This document shows positions 44,542 through 51,168 of a stretch of 64,000 bases of DNA, piece by piece (position 1 is the first letter of the stretch; each line of letters opens with the position of its first letter). The position numbers and the translations under genes were made by a program. Source of the DNA: Nocardia amikacinitolerans NBRC 108937 (lineage in GTDB: Bacteria > Actinomycetota > Actinomycetes > Mycobacteriales > Mycobacteriaceae); NCBI RefSeq assembly GCF_001612615.1, contig NZ_BDAU01000028.1, positions 156,792 to 220,791 of the forward strand. The letters are read 5' to 3'. Under the pieces are notes generated by a model. The model saw only the letters and a list, made by a program, of their open reading frames with translations. It made no database searches and had not been told where the DNA came from.

Positions 44542-44667
44542 GTGTTGCCCAAGCGCACACCGAATACCAAGCGCCCGTACCCGGTGCCTGCGGCCCGACC
44601 GGAGTTGATCCGGCGCGTAGCCGAAGCGCTGAGGCAGTGGGGTACCCCGAAGCGGGGTGCCGCATGA
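44542..44667 (+). CDS. 41-residue micro-protein, cassette A
   Basis: From a GTG with AGGAGGGA upstream: it starts LPKRTPNTKRPYPVPAARPEL and ends RQWGTPKRGAA. It is basic, with a helical middle (LIRRVAEALRQW). It is too short for usual gene calling, but the copy in cassette B (47621-47746) has the same start codon, length, ribosome site and C-terminal PKRGAA, so it is probably real. The stop overlaps the next start by four bases. Possibly a peptide partner of the XRE regulator; function unknown. Confidence 0.6.
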   Translation: MLPKRTPNTKRPYPVPAARPELIRRVAEALRQWGTPKRGAA

Positions 44668-44849
44668 GTGAGGTAATCCGGCCGATGCTGGAAGCGTTGT
44701 CGGCACGCGCTGCGGTCCGCTCGCTCACGATTCAGCGCGTTAACCACCCGCCCTACGGGTGGGAGATGTCCAACGGTCACACCGTGGTCTGCTCTGGGTC
44801 CTTGGACAGGCTCGCACGGTGGCTGGACGACGCCGAGCGTCAGCCATGA
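44664..44849 (+). CDS. 61-residue micro-protein MSEVIRP, cassette A
   Basis: Starts MSEVIRPMLEALSARAAVRSL, continues NHPPYGWEMSNGHTVVCSGS and ends DRLARWLDDAERQP. Identical length and layout in cassette B (47439-47624). It overlaps both neighbours by four bases (ATGA). No known family; amphipathic N-terminal helix and a PPYGWE turn. Conservation across two diverged copies argues it is translated. Confidence 0.6.
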   Translation: MSEVIRPMLEALSARAAVRSLTIQRVNHPPYGWEMSNGHTVVCSGSLDRLARWLDDAERQP

Positions 44850-44989
44850 TCACGCTCGGCTGGATTCTGGTGTTCGGGCTACCGGCAGCGGCGTTCGTAG
44901 CCGCGCTGGCGTGGCCTGAGCGGATACCGAAAGACCGCACTGTGAAGGCAATCCGCGAACGCATCGAACACGAGGACAAGCCCGACTAG
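44846..44989 (+). CDS. 47-residue single-pass membrane peptide, cassette A
   Basis: MITLGWILVFGLPAAAFVAALAW forms one transmembrane helix, followed by PERIPKDRTVKAIRERIEHEDKPD, a charged cytoplasmic or external tail. It overlaps the preceding gene by ATGA. The counterpart in cassette B has the same helix but a frameshifted tail. Function unknown; toxin-like or anchor roles are possible. Confidence 0.6.
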   Translation: MITLGWILVFGLPAAAFVAALAWPERIPKDRTVKAIRERIEHEDKPD

Positions 44990-45046
44990 TCACAGGAGTA
45001 CTGATCGACTCCCGGCTGGTCAGGCTATTTCGAATGGGGAAAAACC

Positions 45047-45490
45047 TTGCGCTACTACATTTCTCGGTTTGGTTTAATCGTCACAACCGTAGGTGCAGTG
45101 CTGTCCGTCCTCGCATCGCCAGTTACGGCGGCACCGACGCCGGTCAAGGCGAAGGCGTGCGATTTCAGTACGACGTTCAGCCGTCCGACCTTGCTGCATC
45201 CGGTCATCTCCGCCGACGCACGGGCTATCTGCGACGTTCCCCCGGAGTCGCACAGTTTCGAGTTCAGCTTGGAACACGTCAACGCTGGGCGCTGGGTACG
45301 CTGGGCGCTCACGGTGGACTCCGCGGTTCCATACCCGAACGAGCGTCGGTACCAGGTGAGCGCGGAGTGTGAAACAGGCGAGTGGCGGCACAAGGTTCGG
45401 GTCTACGGCAGCCTGCAAGGCCGTCCGTTCGACTTCACCGAGACCGGCGATACCCGAACCGTTACGTCCAGTGAATGCCCGAGAGGATGA
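45047..45490 (+). CDS. Secreted four-cysteine protein, cassette A
   Basis: 147 residues from a TTG with GGGGAAAAACC upstream. A signal peptide RYYISRFGLIVTTVGAVLSV ends near ASPVTAAPTP. The mature part has four cysteines (KACDF, AICDV, SAECE, SSECP), spaced for two disulfides, and a GSLQGRPFDF motif. The cassette B protein (46755-47225) shares signal peptide style, all four cysteines and the QGRP(F/Y) motif, but is otherwise much diverged, consistent with fast evolution of an exported product. Family unknown. Confidence 0.65.
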   Translation: MRYYISRFGLIVTTVGAVLSVLASPVTAAPTPVKAKACDFSTTFSRPTLLHPVISADARAICDVPPESHSFEFSLEHVNAGRWVRWALTVDSAVPYPNERRYQVSAECETGEWRHKVRVYGSLQGRPFDFTETGDTRTVTSSECPRG

Positions 45491-45493
45491 CCG

Positions 45494-45640
45494 ATGCCGA
45501 TGTTCGAAGGTCGATACGCCGAGTACCCCGATCCTGGCTTGTGGCACCGGGTGCGGTTCTGGGGACCTCAGCGCATCCGTAATGCGTGGTGGCGGTTGAG
45601 TATCCGCCTGCGCGGCTCACAGCCACCGAAGCCGAACTAG
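45494..45640 (+). CDS. 48-residue basic peptide after the secreted protein, cassette A
   Basis: Starts three bases after the secreted-protein stop: MPMFEGRYAEYPDPGLWHRV, then a Trp/Arg-rich tail ending GSQPPKPN. The start (GRYAEYPDP) resembles GRRYADYDGP at the N-terminus of the gene in the same relative place in cassette B (46454-46753), so they may be homologous, this one shortened. It converges with the integrase remnant. Confidence 0.45.
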   Translation: MPMFEGRYAEYPDPGLWHRVRFWGPQRIRNAWWRLSIRLRGSQPPKPN

Positions 45641-45876
45641 TTCGACGCACATAACACCCCTGGGCATCTGGACAGCGGCCAATCGCCGAGTTCTGGCCGG
45701 TTGAACGGTGAGTACTTCGTAGCTGAGATGTCCAGGTCTACGGCCGTTCCAGCTTCGGCGTAGCCGCGTGCTTGGCCTGCGTTCCGAGCGTGTTCGATCT
45801 GACGACCGGGTGACGTAGATTCGTCAGTCATGACAGAGAGCCGAGCCACCAGCAAGGCGCGTAACGGGGTCTGCAT
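45637..45876 (-). pseudogene. Serine recombinase/integrase N-terminal remnant
   Basis: 79 codons from an ATG at 45876 with GGAAGGGA upstream. MQTPLRALLVARLSVMTDES, then TSPGRQIEHAR, GTAVDLDISATKYSPFNRPEL matches the resolvase N-terminal domain: the catalytic serine is expected in ARLS, and the arginine in the RQIE segment. Homology stops after RPELGDW and the frame closes; the DNA-binding recombinase domain is missing. It is a truncated gene, and a second smaller piece lies at 42296. It marks this region as part of a former integrative element. Confidence 0.8.
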
Positions 45877-45903
45877 CTCGGTCCCTTCCCTGTTCAAGGG
45901 TGA

Positions 45904-45930
45904 GTCTAGGGTTTGTAAAACCGGTGCGAT
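45904..45930. other. Possible attachment-site remnant upstream of the integrase
   Basis: Between the integrase start and the copied xth segment lies GGTTT-GTA-AAACC (45910-45922), a perfect short inverted repeat. Serine integrases often have their attachment site here, and homology to xth starts only about 9 bases on. Suggestive only. Confidence 0.3.
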
Positions 45931-46248
45931 CCGATGGCGCATCGATTACCAGCTGGCCCGCGGCGAGCTGCCCGGCCGCGCCAAGCAGGCCGTCGTCGAG
46001 CGGGCCGCCGCCTATGATCAGCGCTGGTCCGACCACGCGCCGGTGACGGTGCAGTACCGATGAACAACAAGGTGATTCGGGCGCTCGGAGCGTTCGGCGC
46101 CGTGGCGGTGGTGTTGCTGGTCGCGATGCTGTCGCTGCGCGGCGGCTCTGACACAGACCGAACGGCGGGCTCGGGCACCGCGACCCACGCCACCTCGACA
46201 GCCACGAACGGTCCCGCGGGTTCGCCCGCCACCCCGGCGGCCACCAAC
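45931..46248 (+). pseudogene. Copied xth 3' end plus ribonuclease 5' end, central junction
   Basis: A longer copy than the left one: it starts within xth at the codons for WRIDYQLARGELPGRAKQAV and runs through DHAPVTVQYR, then the ribonuclease start MNNKVIRALGAF (ATG 46060), membrane anchor and Ala/Thr linker to about 46248. The open frame stops at 46260 without any catalytic residues. It differs from the resident operon and from the left copy by scattered substitutions, so the copying is not very recent. Confidence 0.8.
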
Positions 46249-46323
46249 CCAGCGCCTTGACGGAACAGCGCGGGCTGCCTCATTGGTCACGGACTGACCG
46301 GCCAGCACATCGAACGTGCGGTG
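46249..46323 (-). pseudogene. Third XRE/DUF5753 gene 3' remnant
   Basis: About 75 bases, minus strand, encode HRTFDVLAGQSVTNEAARA, matching the C-terminus of the cassette A regulator (HRTFDVLAGQSVTGAAAREL). It is joined to the copied ribonuclease segment at a CCC(A/G)GCGCC motif common to both, in the same order and orientation as at the left junction. It is therefore the stump of a further cassette copy. Confidence 0.75.
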
Positions 46324-46422
46324 AACCCCAGTTCACCGGGTGTCGTCGGCTAGGTACCCTCCGCATGGGTAGACCCCCGGTGCGGCTACAGCCCTGCGGG
46401 TGGCAGATCACAGAGCAGAGAA

Positions 46423-46443
46423 ATGCCCCGGATTCCCGGGCAT
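46423..46443 (-). terminator. Terminator of the cassette B minus-strand operon
   Basis: ATGCCC (46423-46428) pairs with GGGCAT (46438-46443). On the minus strand it is followed by TTTCT. It lies 10 bases after the last gene of that operon. Confidence 0.55.
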
Positions 46444-46453
46444 CTCGACGGAG

Positions 46454-46753
46454 CTATGCGATTTCCAGTGCCGCCCGCATCCAGTCCTTCGCGGCGCTGA
46501 GATCATCGCCGGGAATGGCACGGGTTGCGTAGGTCGGTTTGCTGACCCAGCGACGCGAACGCCATCCGAGCATCGGCCGCACCGTCCACCAACCCAGCTC
46601 CCGGTTCAGCATGTGACCCGCACCCGTGTGCCGTGGGTTCAGCCAACGCCGGGGTCGGGGCCGTGTCGCTGCCCTCCACAAGCCGGTAAGACGATCGCGC
46701 ATCATGACCGGACCGTCGTAGTCGGCGTACCGCCGTCCGTTCGGCAATCTCAC
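46454..46753 (-). CDS. Arg/Trp-rich small protein at the end of the cassette B operon
   Basis: 99 residues from a GTG one base after the secreted-protein stop. MRLPNGRRYADYDGPVMMRD, then TRPRPRRWLNPRHTG, and WTVRPMLGWRSRRW, strongly basic with seven tryptophans. The C-terminal 20 residues (GDDLSAAKDWMRAALEIA) are amphipathic. No family recognised. It corresponds by place, and weakly by sequence, to the 48-residue peptide of cassette A. Confidence 0.5.
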   Translation of the reverse strand: MRLPNGRRYADYDGPVMMRDRLTGLWRAATRPRPRRWLNPRHTGAGHMLNRELGWWTVRPMLGWRSRRWVSKPTYATRAIPGDDLSAAKDWMRAALEIA

Positions 46754-46754
46754 G

Positions 46755-47225
46755 TCATCCGCCTACTTCGCAGTCCTCGGCCGAAACATCTCGCGTACCG
46801 GAAATGGTCTCGATAGGGCCATACGGCCTGCCCTGGATCGTACCGACCACCTGGGCGTACATACGCCAGGTTCCCGGCGCACACGGAGCAGTCGCGGTGT
46901 GGGTCTGACGAGACCATGGCACCAGCCGGGTTCGTACGTGCTGACCAACGAATTCCCACTGGCCCGAATTATTGAGCCGCTGCAAGCTTAGGTAGTAGTC
47001 ATGCGTGAGACCTGGGTCGCCTTCGCGGGGCATGTCGCATTTCGCCCATGCGTCTGCATGAAGGTCCGGCGGCACGATTGTGGGCCGGGTGAAGATGAAT
47101 CCGTTGTCACACAGCTGTCTTCGGGCCTCGGTCGGACCGGCACTTGCGACCTTGCTTGTGTCGATCAGCAGCATCGCGCCTGAGGCGGCGACAATGATGT
47201 GAAGTCGAGAAACGTTGTACTGCAC
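46755..47225 (-). CDS. Secreted four-cysteine protein, cassette B
   Basis: 156 residues from a GTG with GGGGGAAAACCC upstream, the same unusual A-rich start context as in cassette A. Signal peptide QYNVSRLHIIVAASGAMLLI. Four cysteines (RQLCDN, AKCDM, APCAPG, EDCEVG) and QGRPYGPIE correspond to those of the cassette A protein; the sequence between them is much diverged. Probably exported with two disulfides. Function unknown. Confidence 0.65.
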   Translation of the reverse strand: MQYNVSRLHIIVAASGAMLLIDTSKVASAGPTEARRQLCDNGFIFTRPTIVPPDLHADAWAKCDMPREGDPGLTHDYYLSLQRLNNSGQWEFVGQHVRTRLVPWSRQTHTATAPCAPGTWRMYAQVVGTIQGRPYGPIETISGTRDVSAEDCEVGG

Positions 47226-47265
47226 GGGTTTTCCCCCATCCTGACATTTGAGCGACTACATTCGC

Positions 47266-47442
47266 TCAGTGCTTTCGTGGCGCGAAGGGCTTCAGTCGAT
47301 AGTTGCGACGTCCTCGTGTTCGATCCGCCCGCGGATCTGCCTTCACAGTGCGGTCCTTCGGTATCCGCTCGGGCCACACCAGCGCGGCTACGAACACCGC
47401 TGTCGGTAGCCCGAACACGAAGACCCAGCCGAGCGTGATCAC
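47266..47442 (-). CDS. Single-pass membrane peptide with frameshifted tail, cassette B
   Basis: 58 residues from a GTG at 47442 overlapping the previous stop (GTGA). MITLGWVFVFGLPTAVFVAALVW is nearly the helix of cassette A, followed by the shared PERIPKDRTVKA. After that one extra base shifts the frame: the +1 frame would read IRGRIEHED, matching the cassette A tail, and then stop. The present C-terminus is therefore new sequence. The helix may be the only part under selection. Confidence 0.55.
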   Translation of the reverse strand: MITLGWVFVFGLPTAVFVAALVWPERIPKDRTVKADPRADRTRGRRNYRLKPFAPRKH

Positions 47443-47624
47443 GGCCGGTTCTCCGCAGCGTCCAGCCACTCGGCAACGCGGTCGAGAGAGCCGGAGAACA
47501 CGACTCGGTCGCCGTTGCACAATTCCCACCCGTACGGAGGTCGTGCGGCTCGGCGGATGCTCAGGCAGCGCGCCGCAGCGCGTGCCGACAACGCTTCCAG
47601 CATCGGCCGGATTACCTCGCTCAT
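47439..47624 (-). CDS. 61-residue micro-protein MSEVIRP, cassette B
   Basis: MSEVIRPMLEALSARAAARC, then PPYGWELCNGDRVVFSGSLD, ending EWLDAAENRP. It is the same length as its cassette A paralogue and about two-thirds identical. Overlaps both neighbours by four bases. The pattern of conservative changes supports a translated, selected protein of unknown role. Confidence 0.6.
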   Translation of the reverse strand: MSEVIRPMLEALSARAAARCLSIRRAARPPYGWELCNGDRVVFSGSLDRVAEWLDAAENRP

Positions 47625-47746
47625 GCGGCGCCCCGCTTCGGCTGGTCCCACTTTCTCAGCGCATCGGCTACGCGCTCGAGCAACTCCGGTCGGGCCGCTG
47701 GCGCCGCGGACGGTCGTTTCATTTTCGGCGTCCTGTGTGGGAGCAC
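47621..47746 (-). CDS. 41-residue micro-protein, cassette B
   Basis: GTG at 47746 with GGAGGGATC upstream. LPHRTPKMKRPSAAPAARPEL, then LERVADALRKWDQPKRGAA. Same start codon, ribosome site and length as the cassette A copy. First gene of the coupled operon running left from the divergent control region. Confidence 0.6.
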   Translation of the reverse strand: MLPHRTPKMKRPSAAPAARPELLERVADALRKWDQPKRGAA

Positions 47747-47994
47747 GATCCCTCCTGGATTGGCGGTTGGTGAGCACCCGGCACCGGGAAACCGCCGAAC
47801 CGATGACCTGGGACTGGAACTCACCCGGTGCCGCGTGCTTGTGAAGGGACGCTAGAGAGCACCCAATCGGCGGTGCTACCAACTTGACAGAACTTGACTA
47901 AAATTTGCTCTACTGGCCATATGGGCTGGCCGGATGGGCACCATGACATACGGGGTGTCACACACGGTCACACTCCTAGACAGGAGCCAAGATC
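47747..47994. promoter_or_regulatory. Divergent control region of cassette B
   Basis: 248 bases. It holds the conserved hairpin-capable leader (GGCACCGGG 47780-47788 and CCCGGTGCC 47824-47832), two tandem 10-base units AACTTGAC(A/T)(G/A) at 47881-47900, and a direct repeat GTCACAC at 47957-47963 and 47967-47973 just before the plus-strand operon. AGGAGCC precedes the ATG at 47995. The GTGCA-N6-TGCAC sites of cassette A are absent, so operator specificity has diverged. Confidence 0.5.
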
Positions 47995-48354
47995 ATGCGC
48001 TTACAGTTCCTCGGCAAGGGCGGCTCAGGACAAGGCCAGTGCCCGACGCTGTACGCCACTGACCAAGGGTCGTACCTCGTTCAGGGATGGCGAACCGATT
48101 CACCCGGCACTGTCGAAATCCCCCACTTACTACTCGGGTTCGCGGAGCCGGATACGTTCGTCGGGGCGACGATGACGGACACCGGCCGGGGTACGTTCAT
48201 CCTCTCCGGCCGACCGGTAGCGGATGCTGAGACGCTGACTCAGCTCGTCCTAGCCGACGATGAGACGGCTATCGAGGTGCCGAAGCGAGAGAGGGAGTTC
48301 TACGGTGCGACTGCTGCAAGGGCAAGCGTTCTGGGACCTGTTCCGGCAAGCTGA
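47995..48354 (+). CDS. MRLQFLGKGG small protein, cassette B
   Basis: 119 residues. MRLQFLGKGGSGQGQCPTLY, then GSYLVQGW and TFILSGRPVADAETLTQL match the cassette A protein throughout, with a C-terminal extension of about 10 residues that reads through the start region of the next gene (overlap of 50 bases). Function unknown; always with DUF6879 and XRE here. Confidence 0.75.
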   Translation: MRLQFLGKGGSGQGQCPTLYATDQGSYLVQGWRTDSPGTVEIPHLLLGFAEPDTFVGATMTDTGRGTFILSGRPVADAETLTQLVLADDETAIEVPKREREFYGATAARASVLGPVPAS

Positions 48355-48826
48355 ACGCTCAGCGTTCCACCTCGAAACCAGGGACGCCTACGACGTAGAC
48401 GACGAGAACCCGCAACTCGCGCGGTTCCTCGAAGGTCACCGAGACGACGATTACGCATGGTTTCAGCCGTGGCTCGACCTCATGAAGGACGCCACGAACC
48501 GGGGCGTAGAAGTCTCACGGGTCCGAGTCGTGACGGTGCCACTGCCGGACTATCACCGTTGGTTGCTCTCGATCACTCCCGAGAATCAGTGTGCCGGGGA
48601 AGACATCCGGTACGTGCCCCGGCATCTCGCCGGGGAACTGCCCTCGGATGACTGGTGGCTGTACGACGATTCGTTGGTCGCTTTCAACGTCGTTGATCCC
48701 GCTGGCCGAGGGGCCGGTGTCGCCGCGACCGATGACCCGCACATAGTCGCCTACTGCCGCAGCATGAGAGAACGACTGTGGCAGATGGGCACCCCCTACG
48801 CCGAGTTCGCACACGCGACGCTGTGA
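48305..48826 (+). CDS. DUF6879 family protein, cassette B
   Basis: 173 residues from a GTG with GAGGGAG upstream. FWDLFRQAERSAFHLETRDAY, DDDYAWFQPWLDLMKDATNRGVEVSRVRVV and GEDIRYVPRHLAGELPSDDWWLYDD all match the cassette A homologue. Shares four bases with the XRE gene stop-start (GTGA). Role unknown. Confidence 0.75.
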   Translation: MRLLQGQAFWDLFRQAERSAFHLETRDAYDVDDENPQLARFLEGHRDDDYAWFQPWLDLMKDATNRGVEVSRVRVVTVPLPDYHRWLLSITPENQCAGEDIRYVPRHLAGELPSDDWWLYDDSLVAFNVVDPAGRGAGVAATDDPHIVAYCRSMRERLWQMGTPYAEFAHATL

Positions 48827-49671
48827 CCAACTCGGTTCACGAGCAGCGAGAAGCGCTCGGAAAGCGCCTCCGCGAGATCAGGAAGGATGCCGGACTCTCG
48901 GGACGCCAGCTCGCCGCCCTCGCGGGCTGGCATGAGTCCAAGGTGTCCAAGATCGAAACCGGGGACCGCAGTCCCTCGGAGGCTGACCTACGGGCGTACT
49001 GCACTCACACAGACACCAAGGACCAGCTAGGCGACCTTGTAGCGACTGTGCGAAATATCGAGTCGGCGTATGTCGAGTACAAGCGGTTGTTGCACACGGG
49101 CACGAAGCGCCGACAGCAGCAGTCGGTGACGCTCGCCGAACAGACCAAGCTCATGAGGTTCTACGAACCCGTGTTGATCCCTGGGATTCTCCAGACGGCC
49201 GACTACGCCGAAGCGGTGCTACGCAGGGTGACGGAGTTCTACCGGATACCCAACGACGTGGACGAAGGTGTCTCGAAACGGCTCGAGCAGCAGAAGGTCC
49301 TTTACCACGGAGACCATCGGTTCCACATCCTCATCACCGAACAGTCGTTGTCTACGACCGTGGGGAACGCCGAGGTCATGACCGGCCAGTTGGACCGGCT
49401 CCTAGCCGTCATGGGGCTACCACGGATGTGGTTCGGCATCGTACCCGCGGATGCCGAATGGCTCACCCCGGCAACCAATTTCGTCATGTTCGATGAACGC
49501 ATGGTGTTGGTTGAAGCGATCACGGCAGAGCTGAAGATCACCCAGCCCCGAGAGATTGCGTTGTACGCCCGAGCGTTCGAAGCGCTCGCCTCGCAGGCCG
49601 TGACCGGCAAAGCCGCTCGGGCGCTGGTCGGGGCAGCGCTGGACCGATGGCGCGACAAGTCCCAGGAATGA
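48823..49671 (+). CDS. XRE regulator with DUF5753 domain, cassette B
   Basis: 282 residues. LGKRLREIRKDAGLSGRQLAA and AGWHESKVSKIETGDRSPSEADL form the helix-turn-helix (about residues 10-65); the DUF5753 part has FYEPVLIPGILQTADYAEAVL and a C-terminal YARAFEALASQAVTGKAARAL. It is about half identical to the cassette A regulator, including the recognition helix WHESKVSK versus WDASKVSK. The C-terminus differs (DRWRDKSQE), consistent with an intact end here and a truncated or fused end in cassette A. Confidence 0.9.
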   Translation: MTNSVHEQREALGKRLREIRKDAGLSGRQLAALAGWHESKVSKIETGDRSPSEADLRAYCTHTDTKDQLGDLVATVRNIESAYVEYKRLLHTGTKRRQQQSVTLAEQTKLMRFYEPVLIPGILQTADYAEAVLRRVTEFYRIPNDVDEGVSKRLEQQKVLYHGDHRFHILITEQSLSTTVGNAEVMTGQLDRLLAVMGLPRMWFGIVPADAEWLTPATNFVMFDERMVLVEAITAELKITQPREIALYARAFEALASQAVTGKAARALVGAALDRWRDKSQE

Positions 49672-49720
49672 CCTGGCTGACCGACAGAACCTCGGGCTCC
49701 GGCACGCTGGCCTAAGCGCC

Positions 49721-49853
49721 TTCGCTGCGGCGATGCGCGGTCTGTTGACGGACTCCGTCCGGCTGCGCCTATTAGGCGTACCTCCGCATTCGCTCCGGCC
49801 ATGCGCGGTTTAATGACGGACTCAGTCCGGCCTCGCCCGTTAGGCTCGCTCCC
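49721..49853. repeat. Two tandem 68-bp units before dacB
   Basis: Units start at 49721 and 49789 (TTCGCT(G/C)CGGC(G/C)ATGCGCGGT). Both contain GACGGACTC(C/A)GTCCGG and (A/G)TTAGGC. The second leads directly into the dacB start at 49855, so the duplicated piece includes the likely promoter. It forms the right boundary of cassette B. Confidence 0.7.
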
Positions 49854-49854
49854 G

Positions 49855-51150
49855 ATGAGAATCCCGCACCCCCGCCACCGCGCCGCGCGCTGTCTCGCCG
49901 GTGCGCTCGCCGCCGCGACCCTGCTCGGCGGCGCTTTCGCCGCACCGGCTTTCGCGGTGCCGACGACCACCACGACCGCGCCGTTCACCACCCCGAACAC
50001 GGACAACTGCCCCCAAAAGACGAAACCGCCCGCGCCGATCGACGCGTCCGAGGTGCCCGCGCCGGGGCAACCGACGCCGGGCCCGTTGGCGGTCCCCGTG
50101 CCTCCGGTGGGCGGGACCAGGATGGGCGAGTGCGGCGTGGTGCTGCCGAAGGGTGCGCCGCCACCGCCGAAGGACATCTCCGCGACCGCGTGGATGGTGT
50201 CGGATCTGGACACCGGCGAGGTGCTGGCGGCCAAGGACCCGCACGGCCGCTACCGGCCCGCCAGCACGATCAAGGTGCTGCTCGCCACCGTCGCGCTGCG
50301 CACTCTCCAGCTGGACACGGTGGTCACCGGAACCCAGGCGGACGCGGACGTCGACGGCACCCGCGTCGGCATCGGTCCCGGCGGCCGCTACACCAACCGG
50401 CAGCTCATGCAGGCGCTGATCATGGCCTCGGGCAACGACGCCGCGCACGCGATCGCCGCGCAGCTAGGCGGCGACGATGCCGCCGTGGCGAAGATGAACG
50501 AGCTGGCGAAATCGTTGTACGCCTTCGATACTCGCGCGGCGACGCCGTCCGGGCTGGACGGTCCCGGCATGAGCACCTCGGCCTACGACCTGTCGCTGCT
50601 GTTCCGCGAGGCGATGACCATCCCGCTGTTCGCCGAGTTCATCCGCACCGAGCAGATCGACTTCCCCGGCTATCCCAAGAATCCGAAGATCCCGGACGAC
50701 ACCGATCACCCTGGCTTCGCCGTCGGCAACGACAACCAACTGCTGTTCAACTACGAGGGCGCGCTCGGCGGCAAGACCGGCTTCACCGACGACGCGCGAC
50801 AGACCTTCGTCGCGGCCGCGCAGCGCGACGGACGCAGGCTGGCCGTCACCCTGTTGCAAGCCGAGGTTCGCCCGCTGCGACCGTGGGAACAGGCGGCCCG
50901 GTTGCTCGACTACGGTTTCGCGCTGCCCGCGGGCACCCAGGTCGGCATGCTGCCGAACCACAACGCGACCGACGCGAAATCCACTGTCGCCCTTGCCGCT
51001 CCGCCCGGACCGGAGGGCGGCGACGTGCTCGCCAGCCCGCCGCACGAGCGCGACAACGCGCGCGTCCGCACGCTGCTGATGGTCGGCGGCATCGTGCTGA
51101 TCCTGTTCCTGCTGCTCAAAGCTCGGCGCGTCAACCGCCAACGGCGCTGA
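49855..51150 (+). CDS. dacB: D-alanyl-D-alanine carboxypeptidase
   Basis: 431 residues from an ATG at 49855; an in-frame upstream start at 49801 lies in the repeat. Signal peptide RAARCLAGALAAATLLGGAFA ends at APAFAVP. Penicillin-binding motifs: STIK (137-140, catalytic Ser and Lys), SGN (192-194) and KTG (307-309). The C-terminal hydrophobic helix VGGIVLILFLLLKARR anchors it, with the active domain outside. It trims the terminal D-alanine of peptidoglycan stem peptides. TAGGCT at 49841-49846 may be its -10. Confidence 0.93.
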   Translation: MRIPHPRHRAARCLAGALAAATLLGGAFAAPAFAVPTTTTTAPFTTPNTDNCPQKTKPPAPIDASEVPAPGQPTPGPLAVPVPPVGGTRMGECGVVLPKGAPPPPKDISATAWMVSDLDTGEVLAAKDPHGRYRPASTIKVLLATVALRTLQLDTVVTGTQADADVDGTRVGIGPGGRYTNRQLMQALIMASGNDAAHAIAAQLGGDDAAVAKMNELAKSLYAFDTRAATPSGLDGPGMSTSAYDLSLLFREAMTIPLFAEFIRTEQIDFPGYPKNPKIPDDTDHPGFAVGNDNQLLFNYEGALGGKTGFTDDARQTFVAAAQRDGRRLAVTLLQAEVRPLRPWEQAARLLDYGFALPAGTQVGMLPNHNATDAKSTVALAAPPGPEGGDVLASPPHERDNARVRTLLMVGGIVLILFLLLKARRVNRQRR

Positions 51151-51168
51151 GCCGATTCGGTTCCGCGC

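Noticed and set aside
46060..46260. 66-codon frame starting MNNKVIRALG as a short membrane peptide gene
   Set aside because: Same reason: a truncated copy of the ribonuclease gene, although a membrane peptide could still be made.
49721..49853. Repeats before dacB as a CRISPR array
   Set aside because: Only two contiguous units, no unique spacers, and no cas genes.
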